64,000 nucleotides of DNA from Nocardia vaccinii NBRC 15922 (GCF_001613305.1 NZ_BDCC01000061.1:50568-114567); one strand, 5' to 3'. Shown: positions 51,362 through 60,417, numbered from the stretch's first letter. Program-made: numbers and translations. Notes: generated by a model not told the origin, from the letters alone.

Positions 51362-52153
51362 GTGGAGTCTGCGGATCTCAATCCTCAGCTCGCGCATCCC
51401 GCGCGGGTCTACGACTACTGGCTCGGGGGCCACGACAACTACGCGGCGGACCGGCGCGCCGGCGCCCGTTCCGAACAGGTGCATCCGCATGTGCGGGTGA
51501 CCGCGCGACAGAATCGCAGCTTCATGCTGCGGGCCGCGGAATTCTGCGCAGGCCGGGGCATTCGGCAGTTCCTTGATATCGGGACGGGCATTCCCACCGA
51601 ACCGAATCTGCATCAGGCCGTGCAGAAGGTCGATCCCGCCTCGCGCGTGGTCTACGTGGACAACGACCCGCTGGTCCTCGCCCATGCCCGCGCGCTGATG
51701 ACGAGCACCGCCCAGTGCCGCACCACCTACGTCCACGCCGACGTCCGAGAGCCGGATTCGATCCTGACCGCACCCGAACTGCTCGAGACTCTCGACCCGA
51801 CCCAACCCACCGCACTGTCGCTGATCGCCGTGATGCATTTCGTCGAGGACGAACATTCCCCATACGAGATCGTCGACCATCTCCTCTCGGCCCTCGCCCC
51901 CGGCTCATACCTGGCAATGACCCACGCCACACCCGATTTCGGCCCGGAAATGGCAGAGGTCGAACGCATCTACCACGAATCGGGAATGCCCGGCCAGATC
52001 CGCACCCGAGCAGAATTCGCCCGCTTCTTCACCGGCCTGGAATGGGTAGAACCCGCCCTCACCACCCCCCACAAATGGCGCCCCGCCATCACACCGCCCG
52101 ACAGAATGGACAACCAGGTCCAGTTCTACGCGGGAGTCGCCCGCAAAATATGA
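51362..52153 (+). CDS. SAM-dependent methyltransferase (PF04672, DUF574 family)
   Basis: A 263-residue methyltransferase of the PF04672 family that is greatly expanded in actinobacteria. Markers: HPARVYDYWLGGHDNYAADR, FLDIGTGIPTEPNLHQ (the SAM-binding glycine motif), VVYVDNDPLVLAHARAL and 'ALSLIAVMHFVEDE'. The acceptor is unknown. GTG 51362 fits family length; ATG 51302 with a GGTGA element is an alternative that adds 20 residues. It could modify the product of the upstream P450/oxidase genes, but the 413-bp gap and hairpin argue for a separate transcript. Confidence 0.85.
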   Translation: MESADLNPQLAHPARVYDYWLGGHDNYAADRRAGARSEQVHPHVRVTARQNRSFMLRAAEFCAGRGIRQFLDIGTGIPTEPNLHQAVQKVDPASRVVYVDNDPLVLAHARALMTSTAQCRTTYVHADVREPDSILTAPELLETLDPTQPTALSLIAVMHFVEDEHSPYEIVDHLLSALAPGSYLAMTHATPDFGPEMAEVERIYHESGMPGQIRTRAEFARFFTGLEWVEPALTTPHKWRPAITPPDRMDNQVQFYAGVARKI

Positions 52154-52482
52154 ACCGCCGCAAGCGGGGTTCGAAGCTGCACCGAGCGTCGCGGCGCGCA
52201 ATGCACGAGAGGTGATGACGTTCGAGGGTGCGGTCGACCGCGCCGGCGATCCGGACACCCTCGAGCACCGGCACCGACCCATGCGCGACAACAACAATCC
52301 CGGGAAACCGAGGTGGTGACCAGGGACGCGACTCCGCCAAAAGGCTCCACGCCCTCGGCATCGGTCTCATCGCTCACATCGATCATCAATCAGCACCCCC
52401 ACCGGGCCGGGCCCGAGACAGGTGTTCCAGCGGTGATCGGCGGGTGCCTGATTGGTAGCTGTCGCGCTGGGTAGTTCGGGTC
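52154..52482. other. Gene-free stretch before truncated SDR
   Basis: About 330 bp; no supported gene, hairpin or repeat seen. Confidence 0.45.
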
Positions 52483-53085
52483 GTGAATCAGCCGTTCGAC
52501 GTGGCGGCCTCTCGTGGACAGGAGCGCGAACAGATGGGTTTTCCCGAACAGCAGCAGCGCGTGCCCGGTGTGCAGGCTCGGATGAATCCGCGCCCGGATT
52601 GCGGGGAGGACAGTTACCGTGGCAGCGGCAAGCTAGCCGGTAAGGCCGCGGTGATCACCGGTGCTGACAGTGGTATCGGGCGGGCGGTGGCGATCGCTTT
52701 CGCCCGTGAGGGCGCGGTGCCACATATGCCGCCAGGATCGTCGATCATCGGCAGTTCCTCGGTCAACTCCGATATGCCCTCACCGACGCTGGCACCGTAC
52801 GCGGCGACCAAGGCCGCGATCGCGAATCTGTCCGCGAGCCTGGCACAGATGCTGGGGCCCAAGGGAATTCGAGTGAACAGCGTCGCGCCGGGGCCGATCT
52901 GGACGCCGCTGATCCCCTCGACTATGCCGCCGGAGAAGGTCGCGCACTTCGGTGCGGACACCCCGCTGGGCCGAGCCGGTCAGCCCGCCGAACTCGCCCC
53001 CACCTATGTCCTTTTGGCCGCGGACGACGGCAGCTACATCTCCGGTGCCCGGGTGGCGGTCACCGGCGGCCGGCCGATCCTGTGA
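52483..53085 (+). pseudogene. SDR oxidoreductase with large in-frame internal deletion
   Basis: A 200-residue remnant of a YghA-like SDR that is normally close to 295 residues. The N-terminal leader (PEQQQRVPGVQARMNPRPD, then KLAGKAAVITGADSGIGRA) runs straight into the second half: AFAREGA is joined directly to VPHMPPGSSII. About 95 residues are missing, including the second half of the Rossmann fold and the NNA(G/A) motif. The catalytic Ser and YAATK and the C-terminal PLGRAGQPAELAPTYVLLA block remain. The frame is intact, so a protein is made, but NAD(P) binding should be lost. The next gene's frame begins almost at its stop. Confidence 0.75.
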
Positions 53086-53117
53086 TCCAAAATCCGGTGA
53101 CCCGGAAGGAATCCCCT

Positions 53118-53465
53118 ATGCCCCAGAATCCCGGCACCACAACTGATTCCGCGCCCGTGAAGGCGCTCGCGCCGGTGTGCACGCTGAAGCGGTCGCCGAC
53201 CCCGTCGAGCAGCCAATTGCCGGCAGAGCAGGTGCTGGCAGCACTCTCGGAGCGAACGCTCGAACGGCTCGATGCCGAAGGCGGCGAGTCCGATGATCAG
53301 GGCTGGACCGGAGAGGCCATGGGGTCCACGGACTACCAGGACCTGGACAAGACGCCCGACGCCGTCCGGTCCACCACCCAGGCGCTCGCACGCAACGCCG
53401 CTCACCCGGCACGGCTGCTGCGCACCGCCGCGTACCCGCCCTACGCCTGGAGGTCGCGCCGATGA
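53118..53465 (+). CDS. Small hypothetical protein upstream of Mo-oxidoreductase
   Basis: A 115-residue hydrophilic protein without membrane helix or known domain, with a Ser/Thr/Pro-rich start and a charged middle (LPAEQVLAALSERTLERLDA; DDQGWTGEAMGS). GGAAGG eight bases before the ATG supports this start. Its last codons overlap the start of the molybdopterin oxidoreductase (ATGA), so the two are translationally coupled; a chaperone-like or accessory role is possible but not shown. Confidence 0.6.
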   Translation: MPQNPGTTTDSAPVKALAPVCTLKRSPTPSSSQLPAEQVLAALSERTLERLDAEGGESDDQGWTGEAMGSTDYQDLDKTPDAVRSTTQALARNAAHPARLLRTAAYPPYAWRSRR

Positions 53466-55843
53466 AACCGTCGATGATCACCGAGTCCGATCGGTCCCGG
53501 ATCACCGATCCGTGGGGCCCGCGCACCCCCTACGGACGCGGAGACGTATGGCCTGCCCGCGTCGATATGCAACTGGCACAAGGCATCACACCACACGAAG
53601 TGGAACGGTGGGTGCCCTCGGCCTCGGTCCTGCACTCCAACGGCGACGCGTTCGACATCGCGGTGAAACAGGGCCGCATCGTCGGCGTCCGCGGACGCGC
53701 CCGCGACCGGATCAACCGCGGCCGCCTCGACCCCAAAGACCTGTTCGGGTGGCAGGCCACCGCATCGCCGGACCGGCTCACCACCCCGCTGCACCGCGTC
53801 GACGGGCAACTGGTGCCCTGCGACTGGAACACCGCCATGAGACGAATCGTGCAGCGCACCAAGGAATTACTCGACACGCACGGACCCGAGTCGATCGGCT
53901 TCTACACCAGCGGACAACTGTTCCTCGAGGAGTACTACACCCTCGCCGCGCTCGCGCGGGGCGGCATCGGCACCAACCACATCGACGGCAACACCCGCCT
54001 GTGCACGGCCACCGCCGCGGAAAGCCTGAAGGAATCGTTCGGCTGCGACGGACAACCCGGGTCGTACGACGACTTCGACGATGCCGACGTCATCGCCCTC
54101 TACGGACACAACGTCGCCGCAACCCAGAGTGTGCTGTGGGCCCGGATCCTGGACCGCCTCGCGGGCCCGCACCCGCCCGCGCTGCTGTGCATCGACCCGC
54201 GGCGCACTGCTGTCGCCGAACGCGCGACAGTGCACTTGGCGCCGCGCCCGGGCACGAACATGGCATTGATGAACGCGCTGCTGCACGAACTGCTCGAGCA
54301 CGGCTGGATCGATCGCGACTACATTGCCGCGCACACTGTCGGATTCGACGACCTCGCCGCCACCGTCGCCGAATGGCCCGCCGAACGAGCCGCACAGATC
54401 TGCGACATCGAGGTCGCCGACATCCACCGCGCCGCACGCCTGCTGGGCACCACACGACGGTTGGTATCGACCGTGTTGCAAGGGTTCTACCAGTCCCACC
54501 AAGCCACCGCCGCCGCGGTGCAGGTCAACAACATTCACCTCGTGCGGGGCATGCTCGGCAAACCGGGCTGCGGTGTGTTGCAGATGAATGGACAGCCGAC
54601 CGCGCAGAACACTCGCGAATGCGGAGCCGACGGCGATCTGCCCGGATTCCGCAACTGGGCCAACCCCACCCACATCGAACAACTCGCCCGGCTGTGGAAC
54701 GTCGAACCCGCATTCCTCGCACATGGAAAGCCACCCACACACGCCATGCAGATCATTCGACTGGCGGAAACCGGTGACCTCGGGATGCTGTGGGTCTCGG
54801 CCACCAATCCAGCGGTGTCACTGCCGGAATTGGCGCGCATCCGACGAATCCTCAGCGGCCCCAACCTCTTTCTGGTCGTGCAGGACATTTTCCTCACCGA
54901 GACAGCGGCATTGGCCGATATCGTTCTCCCCGCCGCAGCCTGGGGCGAGAAGACCGGAACATTCACCAACGCCGACCGCACCGTACACCTGTCCGAACAA
55001 GCCGTCGACCCGCCCGGCCAGGCCAGATCGGATCTGTCGATATTCATCGACTTCGCCCGCCGCATGGACCTACGTGACCGGGACGGCAATCCGTTGCCGA
55101 GCTGGGACGACGAACGCGGGGCTTACGCGGCATGGCAACAATGCGGCGCCGGTCGGCCTTGCGACTACACCGGATTGTCCTACGACCTGCTGCGCCGCGG
55201 CGGAGTGCAATGGCCGGGCCCCAGCGCGAGCATCAGCGACGGCGAAGGTCGGCTGTACGCGAACGGCGTGTTCTTCGCGCATCCCGACGACTGCGAAAGC
55301 TACGGAAAGGACCTGGTCACCGGCGAGCCGTGGGACCAGCAACGCTACCGCGACACCAACCCGGGCGGGCGCGCGATGATCAAGACCGCACCCTACCTGC
55401 CCTCACCAGAGCCCCCCTCCCCCGAATTCCCGCTGGCGTTGATCACCGGCCGCACGATCTACCACTTCCACACCCGCACCAAGACCGGCCGCACCCCTCA
55501 ACTGCAGGCCGCCGCCCCGGACGTGTGGGCAGAGATATCACCGGCCGACGCTGAAGCGGCGGGCATCGCCGACAACGACTTGGTCGAGGTCAGCACCGCC
55601 CGCGGAGCCCTGCGCGCCCGCGCCCGCCTCACCGACATCCGGCCCGGCGTGGTGTTCATCCCGTTCCACTACGGCTACTGGGACATGCCCGACGCCGACA
55701 TCCCCGGGGCAGCACGCACCCGCGCCGCGAACGAACTCACCCGCACCGAGATCGACCCCGCCTCCAAACAGCCACTGTTCAAAACCGCGGCCGCACGCAT
55801 ACACCGAGTGAGCCAGGCTCGGTCAGGGCACGAAGTTCGGTGA
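53462..55843 (+). CDS. Molybdopterin oxidoreductase (DMSO reductase family)
   Basis: A 793-residue enzyme of the DMSO-reductase family, closest to a group of assimilatory-nitrate-reductase or formate-dehydrogenase-like proteins of actinobacteria. The likely molybdenum ligand is Cys181 in GNTRLCTATA. Further markers are LFLEEYYTLAALARGGIGTNH, QMNGQPTAQNTRECGADGD and a C-terminal molydopterin-binding beta barrel (ITGRTIYHFHTRTKTGR). There is no CxxCxxxC motif: the first ~120 residues contain no cysteine, so the usual [4Fe-4S] cluster is absent. No Tat signal, so it is cytosolic. Its electron partner and substrate are unknown. Confidence 0.85.
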   Translation: MKPSMITESDRSRITDPWGPRTPYGRGDVWPARVDMQLAQGITPHEVERWVPSASVLHSNGDAFDIAVKQGRIVGVRGRARDRINRGRLDPKDLFGWQATASPDRLTTPLHRVDGQLVPCDWNTAMRRIVQRTKELLDTHGPESIGFYTSGQLFLEEYYTLAALARGGIGTNHIDGNTRLCTATAAESLKESFGCDGQPGSYDDFDDADVIALYGHNVAATQSVLWARILDRLAGPHPPALLCIDPRRTAVAERATVHLAPRPGTNMALMNALLHELLEHGWIDRDYIAAHTVGFDDLAATVAEWPAERAAQICDIEVADIHRAARLLGTTRRLVSTVLQGFYQSHQATAAAVQVNNIHLVRGMLGKPGCGVLQMNGQPTAQNTRECGADGDLPGFRNWANPTHIEQLARLWNVEPAFLAHGKPPTHAMQIIRLAETGDLGMLWVSATNPAVSLPELARIRRILSGPNLFLVVQDIFLTETAALADIVLPAAAWGEKTGTFTNADRTVHLSEQAVDPPGQARSDLSIFIDFARRMDLRDRDGNPLPSWDDERGAYAAWQQCGAGRPCDYTGLSYDLLRRGGVQWPGPSASISDGEGRLYANGVFFAHPDDCESYGKDLVTGEPWDQQRYRDTNPGGRAMIKTAPYLPSPEPPSPEFPLALITGRTIYHFHTRTKTGRTPQLQAAAPDVWAEISPADAEAAGIADNDLVEVSTARGALRARARLTDIRPGVVFIPFHYGYWDMPDADIPGAARTRAANELTRTEIDPASKQPLFKTAAARIHRVSQARSGHEVR

Positions 55844-56126
55844 CGAGTCTTCCCGTATCCGCGCCCAATTCGGACATGATCGGTGTCCCGGCCCAGGTCC
55901 TGCGCGGACGATCGGTCTACGATTTCGCCACCGCGACGACAACAACAAGATCCACCACCTGGTGTTCGAGGAATTCGTCCCCGCCCGATCCGGCACGATC
56001 GGACTCGAACGCCTGCTGGTACGCGCCGACGGCACCGTCGAATGGATGTCCTTCGCGATCACCTACGTACCAGGAACCGCCGACCAATCCGACTACCTGA
56101 TGACTGTTGCTACGGGAGATCTATGA
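55840..56126 (+). pseudogene. Frameshifted PAS-domain protein fragment
   Basis: Two frames together encode one PAS-type domain: DMIGVPAQVLRGRSVYDF in the first, then RHRDDNNKIHHLVFEEFVP through DGTVEWMSFAITYVPG in another. The switch is at about 55926-55930, where one C appears to be missing after GATTTC; restoring it gives VYDFRHRDDN. The N-terminal half of the domain is also absent. The start overlaps the stop of the oxidoreductase gene (GTGA), so the fragment was once part of that operon. Confidence 0.65.
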
Positions 56127-56928
56127 GGTCGGTCGGTAACAGGGCATGCCTGCCTCGCGCGAAGTAGGCAAGATGGAGGACTTTGTTTCCACTGTGGTCG
56201 GTAGCCACGACCCAGTGCGCGATGTCCAGCTCCCCGACCGGCGCACCGAGGCCGTTCAGAACGCCGGATGACCACTCCAGGAACCCGCCGGGCATCAACT
56301 TCCGGATCCGCTGCGGGGCTGTCTCGGTTACCTGGCTTACCGCGATGTACACGTCGTCGAACCGCAGCCCTTCGCCGTCACGGGCACGGGCGACGAACGC
56401 CATTGCAGGTTCGTCCTCCAGCATGATCCAGCTGCGTTGCCGTGCCAGTTCGGGATCCTCGCGTTCTGCTCTTTCCAGGTGGATCGGGATGAGTTCCCGG
56501 ACCCAGGCGTTGGTTTCGTTCCAGGCGACCGAGTCCCAGACCACGGCTCCGACCCGTTGCTCCACCCCCGCGTCGATTATGTAAGCGCCCGTTCGTTTCA
56601 ATGCGTTGCGCCGCAACTGCCCACGGTTCTCGAGACTGAGCGCTGCAGCGTACGCATTCACGACGGTTGCACGATGGCCACCCACCGCCTCGACGGCGGC
56701 AGCGGGTACGTCGGTGGGGTCGAAACCAGCTCGTAGGCCGACAGCCTGGAGAAGGCGCTGCAACTCGTCCTGATCGGGGATGTTGCCGTAGTGCACTATC
56801 AGTATTTTCTCCACACTCACCACGCGGCGAGGAGAATGTTCGCTACTGACGACGACACCACCGCGACGTAGTTGGGGGTCCTGCGGCGTGGCGGAGTCGG
56901 ATCGGGGCTTGCGCTTGAACCAACCCAT
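56110..56928 (-). CDS. Hypothetical protein
   Basis: A 272-residue soluble protein of mixed alpha/beta composition, starting MGWFKRKPRSDSATPQDPQ. Segments such as KILIVHYGNIPDQDELQRLL, 'AAALSLENRGQLRRNALKR' and 'HWVVATDHSGNKVLHLAYFARG' do not match a family I know. Start chosen for GGAGG ten bases upstream. It converges with the PAS remnant, overlapping its last 17 bp. Confidence 0.6.
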   Translation of the reverse strand: MGWFKRKPRSDSATPQDPQLRRGGVVVSSEHSPRRVVSVEKILIVHYGNIPDQDELQRLLQAVGLRAGFDPTDVPAAAVEAVGGHRATVVNAYAAALSLENRGQLRRNALKRTGAYIIDAGVEQRVGAVVWDSVAWNETNAWVRELIPIHLERAEREDPELARQRSWIMLEDEPAMAFVARARDGEGLRFDDVYIAVSQVTETAPQRIRKLMPGGFLEWSSGVLNGLGAPVGELDIAHWVVATDHSGNKVLHLAYFARGRHALLPTDLIDLP

Positions 56929-57016
56929 ATGTGCCGAACCTCCAGATGACGAGCGGTATCGGGGCACGTACCCCGCTCCGGAATCCGGCGCCTATCGACA
57001 TGACTGTTGATCGTCA

Positions 57017-57430
57017 TCAGCACTGGTGCGGTTCCGTCGTAACGTATTTGAAGTAGCTTATCGTTGGGAACGCCCCACCGCCTGGCAATGCCCGACGAAC
57101 CAACGGACCGGTGACCCGGCTGCCCCCAGGCTGCCGCCAACAACGCGTGGTACCCGTTGGTATGGGCACCCCGCCCCGCCGCGCTGCTTCACGCTCCAGG
57201 CGAACGGATGTACCGGCCGGTCGAGTAATAGCGTGCCGGTAGACCAGCTCGGTCTTCAGGGTGGAGAAGAAATTCTCCATCAATGCGCTGTCGTAGCTGT
57301 CACCGACCGAGCCCATGGATTGCGCAATCTCTTTGTCGGCCAGCCGATTCGCGAACCTGATAGCGGTGTAGGTCGATCCGCGGTCGGAGTGATGAATCAG
57401 TTCTCCGTCGCGGACGTCGCGGGACCAGAC
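57017..57430 (-). mobile_element. IS3-type transposase OrfB fragment (C-terminal integrase core)
   Basis: The minus strand from 57430 reads VWSRDVRDGELIHHSDRGST, then YTAIRFANRLADKEIAQSMG and SVGDSYDSALMENFFSTLKTELVYRH (to 57233): the end of a DDE integrase core of IS3-family OrfB, with the second Asp (HHSDRG) and the Glu (MENFFSTLK). A stop codon precedes it and the sequence after 57233 no longer matches, so both ends are truncated. Non-functional remnant. Confidence 0.85.
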
Positions 57431-57441
57431 CTAGGATTCGA

Positions 57442-57852
57442 TCACTCGGTCAGTGTGGCCAGCACGGCAGAAGTGTCGTGATAGTACGGGCGAAACTCGG
57501 TGATCAAGCCGTCTCGAAAGCTGATCCATTGCAGCAGCGAAGTTTTCAACGTTCGCCCGGTGCGTCGTGCGCGCAGGCGGCCGCGACTGCAGACCACGAC
57601 CCGATCGTGGTCGCTGAGGAACTGTTGCTCGTCGAACCACAGTCCGTCCCAGTTCTCGCCCATGGCGGCGATGAACTTCCGGAAGCCCTCGTGCCCACGC
57701 CATTCGCCGCCGTAGGGCAGGCTGGACGCCTGGTGCATGACGACGTCCGGGGCCAAGTGCGCGGCCATCCGCTCGAACTCGGCGCCCTCGGTGAGGCACG
57801 CGGCCTCGGCCGCATAGAAGGCCCGCAGAGTGGTCATCACATCGACTGTCAT
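57442..57852 (-). CDS. SnoaL-like (NTF2-fold) protein
   Basis: A 136-residue NTF2/SnoaL-like protein: helical start (MTTLRAFYAAEAACLTEGAE), LAPDVVMHQASSLPYGGEWRGHEGF and strands such as DRVVVCSRGRLRARRTGR. Start ATG 57852. Only about 11 bp separate its stop from the transposase fragment, so its original downstream neighbour has been lost. Function undetermined. Confidence 0.75.
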   Translation of the reverse strand: MTVDVMTTLRAFYAAEAACLTEGAEFERMAAHLAPDVVMHQASSLPYGGEWRGHEGFRKFIAAMGENWDGLWFDEQQFLSDHDRVVVCSRGRLRARRTGRTLKTSLLQWISFRDGLITEFRPYYHDTSAVLATLTE

Positions 57853-58050
57853 TCTTCCGATCCTCACAGCGGCCGGTTCTCCACGCTGGCGGCATTCCGA
57901 CGTTGCGATTCGAGACCGGCGTCGACACTCGGATGCACGCTCATCGGCATGAGCGCTCACCCGTCGGGCTGCAGCCGGCGCGAGTAGTGAACAGGTACGG
58001 CCGGACTGGCCGCCAACTGGAAATGGTTCGGATAACTACTCATATGTAAC

Positions 58051-58080
58051 AAAGCCGCAGGGCTATTGACCTGCGGCTTT
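58051..58080 (-). terminator. Intrinsic terminator after tRNA fragment
   Basis: AAAGCCGCAGG (58051-58061) and CCTGCGGCTTT (58070-58080) form a perfect 11-bp stem with an 8-nt loop. Read on the minus strand it follows the tRNA-like 3' end after about 8 bp, the normal place for a tRNA terminator. Confidence 0.7.
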
Positions 58081-58088
58081 GCTATTTT

Positions 58089-58124
58089 GTGGAGCTGAGG
58101 GGGCTCGAACCCCTGACCCCCACA
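58089..58124 (-). tRNA. 3' fragment of a tRNA-Ala-like gene (probable att site)
   Basis: On the minus strand, 5'-GGGGGTC, T-arm AGGGG-TTCGAGC-CCCCT, acceptor strand CAGCTCC and A. This equals the 3' half of actinobacterial tRNA-Ala(GGC), which reads GTGTGGGGGTCAGGGGTTCG in the matching part. Upstream of it no anticodon arm or D arm can be found, so only about 36 nt remain. Such 3' fragments mark the far end of elements integrated into tRNA genes. Confidence 0.7.
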
Positions 58125-58757
58125 GAGAGGTTCATGAGACTCGTCAGTCCGGCGAGGCATCAATGTTCGGCAGCGACACCAACGATCGCCCCCGCGACGA
58201 CAATGGAAGTGGCCACATCAGCCTGTTTACAGGGCAACGAATTACGTTCGACCACAACGGAAATGCCCCGCACAGCGAGGAATTTCCGTCAGGACCGAAT
58301 TACACGGTCTCCTCACCGGACTACCCCGGAACGCACCACCACAACGAATACTCGACCCTCAATGACCCGCTCGTCAGAACGTCAAGTCGACCAACTGCAG
58401 CGCAGCCACCCAGCCCACAGCTCCCAAAGACGGTGCGCGACACCCGAGCAGACATCTGAGCAGGGAAAAGGCCATGCGACCGACGATGTCTTTCGGCTCC
58501 GCGAACAGCCCTACCCCCGGTAAGGCACCCGACGCCGACACCACATCGACGACGAAAGCGCGGGGAAACCGTGGGGCCAGACTCGAGTCTGCGCCCACAC
58601 CCCGCGAACCATCACCAAACGAACGCAACCTCACACCACGAGTTACCTCGAACGCGCGGTAGCCGCATGGTGCGTTGTCCGAACCGGCCAACCGTGCCGA
58701 TCCAGGGCGGGCAACGCGCACAGGCTTGCCGCGCATCAAGAATCGGACGGTACAGAG
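58125..58757. other. Region without a secure gene inside the island
   Basis: About 630 bp of AT-richer sequence. One frame from ATG 58163 to 58459 could give a 98-residue hydrophilic protein (MFGSDTNDRPRDDNGSGHIS), without ribosome binding site or similarity, so it is not called. No repeat stands out. Confidence 0.4.
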
Positions 58758-59248
58758 TCAAGCACCGAATTCGTCGCACAGATCGATGTATCGGTTGAGG
58801 TAGTCGGGTGTCGACCGATGGGCCGCCAGGCCGACCGTGTCGAACTCATCCGATCCTGCCGTGGCTCTGATGCCCAGCGCACGCAGCGCCGTGTTGATGG
58901 CGTTCACCGACCGCACTGGTCCACCGTCGACCGACACCGCTGCCCACTGTTCGCCGATACCGCCGAAATAGTCTGTGAGCACCACAGCGAATGTCGAGTC
59001 GGGCCGAGTCGCCAGCTCGGTCGCAATCGTCGTCACGACGCCTTCGCGCGGGAACAGTCCCGGCGCCTCGGAAGGAGTTCGAGGTAGCTCGAAATCCCTA
59101 GTTGCGCTTGCCAATATGCGGTGTAGTAGTGGGTCACGTACAACAGCGTGAGATCGCATAGCAGCGGCACCGGCACCAGATCCCAGCGGTCCGCCGCTTC
59201 CGCGCTGATGGGGTCGGGCAAGACCAATGCGATGATGGCGTGTCGCAC
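58758..59248 (-). pseudogene. Frameshifted hypothetical gene
   Basis: The first part, MRHAIIALVLPDPISAEAAD through LGISSYLELLP, and the second part, EAPGLFPREGVVTTIATELA through YIDLCDEFGA, lie in two frames that meet near 59070-59090. Loss of a single G in the CTTCCG(G)AGG region explains the break, and restoring it gives a continuous protein of about 164 residues. The protein is not recognised; its mixed alpha/beta build and genomic setting would fit an immunity-type protein, which is speculation. A sequencing error cannot be excluded. Confidence 0.6.
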
Positions 59249-59492
59249 TGCAGAACCCTATCGCGCCAGTGATAGCGAGCCTCGCCTGGAACATCCGCTA
59301 TTGCCGCTGACCGCGCTGACCGAACCGGCCAGTGAGAGGCCGGCGAAGGTCAACTGGCCCTGCTGATCCGTCGCTGGCGGAACGCATCATTTTGCAGTGT
59401 GAGTACGGCCTGAACCCGTACGCCGAGGTGGAGTCGGAGGCTGAGCAAGATCGGTCAAGCGGGCTTCGGGGCCGCGTTGGCAGACTCGTCGT

Positions 59493-60416
59493 GTGGCCAA
59501 GACCGGACGAGATCGACTACGCGAACTGCTCGACGCGGTGCTGGACGAGAACAACATCACGCTCGGTGCGATGGCGGCTGATGCCTTCGTTTCGCCGTTC
59601 CATTTCACCCGGCAGTTCTCGCGCGGTACCGGCGAGCCCCCGGTGGCGCTGAAACGGCGGGTGCTGCTGGAGCGGGCGGCGTGGGAGCTGTCGACGGGTA
59701 AGTCGGTGACCGACGTCGCGTTCGCGGCCGGGTACGACTCGGTCGAGGGTTTCAGCCGCGCGTTCAGCGCTGCCTTCGGGCATCCGCCGAGCCTGACTCC
59801 CGCGGACGAGCGCCGACGGTGGTTGCCCACGAGCAATGGCATCCACTTTCACCCGCCCATGTCGCTGTGGGTGACGAGTGCGCCGAAAGAACAGGCCGTG
59901 CTGGATCCCACGACCCTGCTGATCCATCACGATATCGACGACACCCGCGAACTCCTCAGTATGGCAGCGCAACTCGACGAATCGCAGTACCAGCGGGTGC
60001 GATTTCCGGGCCTGCTGGTGGAGTCTTTCCGGGGGCCCGAGGAATCCATTGCCATCGTGCTCGCCCATCTCATCGAGTCGAAGGAGGTGTGGCTGGCCGC
60101 GATCGACGGCGAGGACATCCCGACGGCCGCCGACGACGCTCTCCCGAAATTGGTGAAACGCCATGAGCGCGTAGCGGTTCGGTGGCTGGATACCATCCGC
60201 GATCTCACCCGGCGTGGCGGGTGGGACGACACCCTGATCGACGCGCTGTGCGAGCCGCCGCAGAGCTTCGTCATCGGCAGCGTGATCGCCCACATCCTCA
60301 GCTACTCCACCCACCGCAGGTATCTCGTACGGCATTGGCTGCGAACCGAGTTAGCCATCGCCGGAACCGAAATCGACGACGGCGATCCCATCGAATGGCT
60401 ACACCAGAGAGGATGA
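59493..60416 (+). CDS. AraC-type regulator fused to a DinB-like domain
   Basis: A 307-residue protein. Residues 1-105 are an AraC DNA-binding domain (LGAMAADAFVSPFHFTRQFS, then VAFAAGYDSVEGFSRAFSAAFG); residues about 130-305 form a four-helix DinB/YfiT-like domain (LLSMAAQLDESQYQRVRFPG, 'AIVLAHLIESKEVWLAAI', 'AHILSYSTHRRYL' with metal-type His). The fusion suggests a small-molecule-sensing or metal-dependent effector part. The DHFR-like reductase starts 1 bp after its stop, so they form an operon and probably one response unit. Confidence 0.82.
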   Translation: MAKTGRDRLRELLDAVLDENNITLGAMAADAFVSPFHFTRQFSRGTGEPPVALKRRVLLERAAWELSTGKSVTDVAFAAGYDSVEGFSRAFSAAFGHPPSLTPADERRRWLPTSNGIHFHPPMSLWVTSAPKEQAVLDPTTLLIHHDIDDTRELLSMAAQLDESQYQRVRFPGLLVESFRGPEESIAIVLAHLIESKEVWLAAIDGEDIPTAADDALPKLVKRHERVAVRWLDTIRDLTRRGGWDDTLIDALCEPPQSFVIGSVIAHILSYSTHRRYLVRHWLRTELAIAGTEIDDGDPIEWLHQRG

Positions 60417-60417
60417 C

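Noticed and set aside
52126..52389. 87-codon minus-strand frame
   Set aside because: Only the first 20 residues look protein-like; the rest is Arg/Cys-rich and overlaps the methyltransferase end.
53272..54777. 501-codon + strand frame inside the Mo-oxidoreductase
   Set aside because: Shifted-frame shadow of the oxidoreductase, very Arg/His/Pro-rich with no domain.
58079..58523. Two overlapping + strand frames (126 and 144 codons)
   Set aside because: They begin in the tRNA fragment and its flank, lack ribosome binding sites and have non-protein-like composition.
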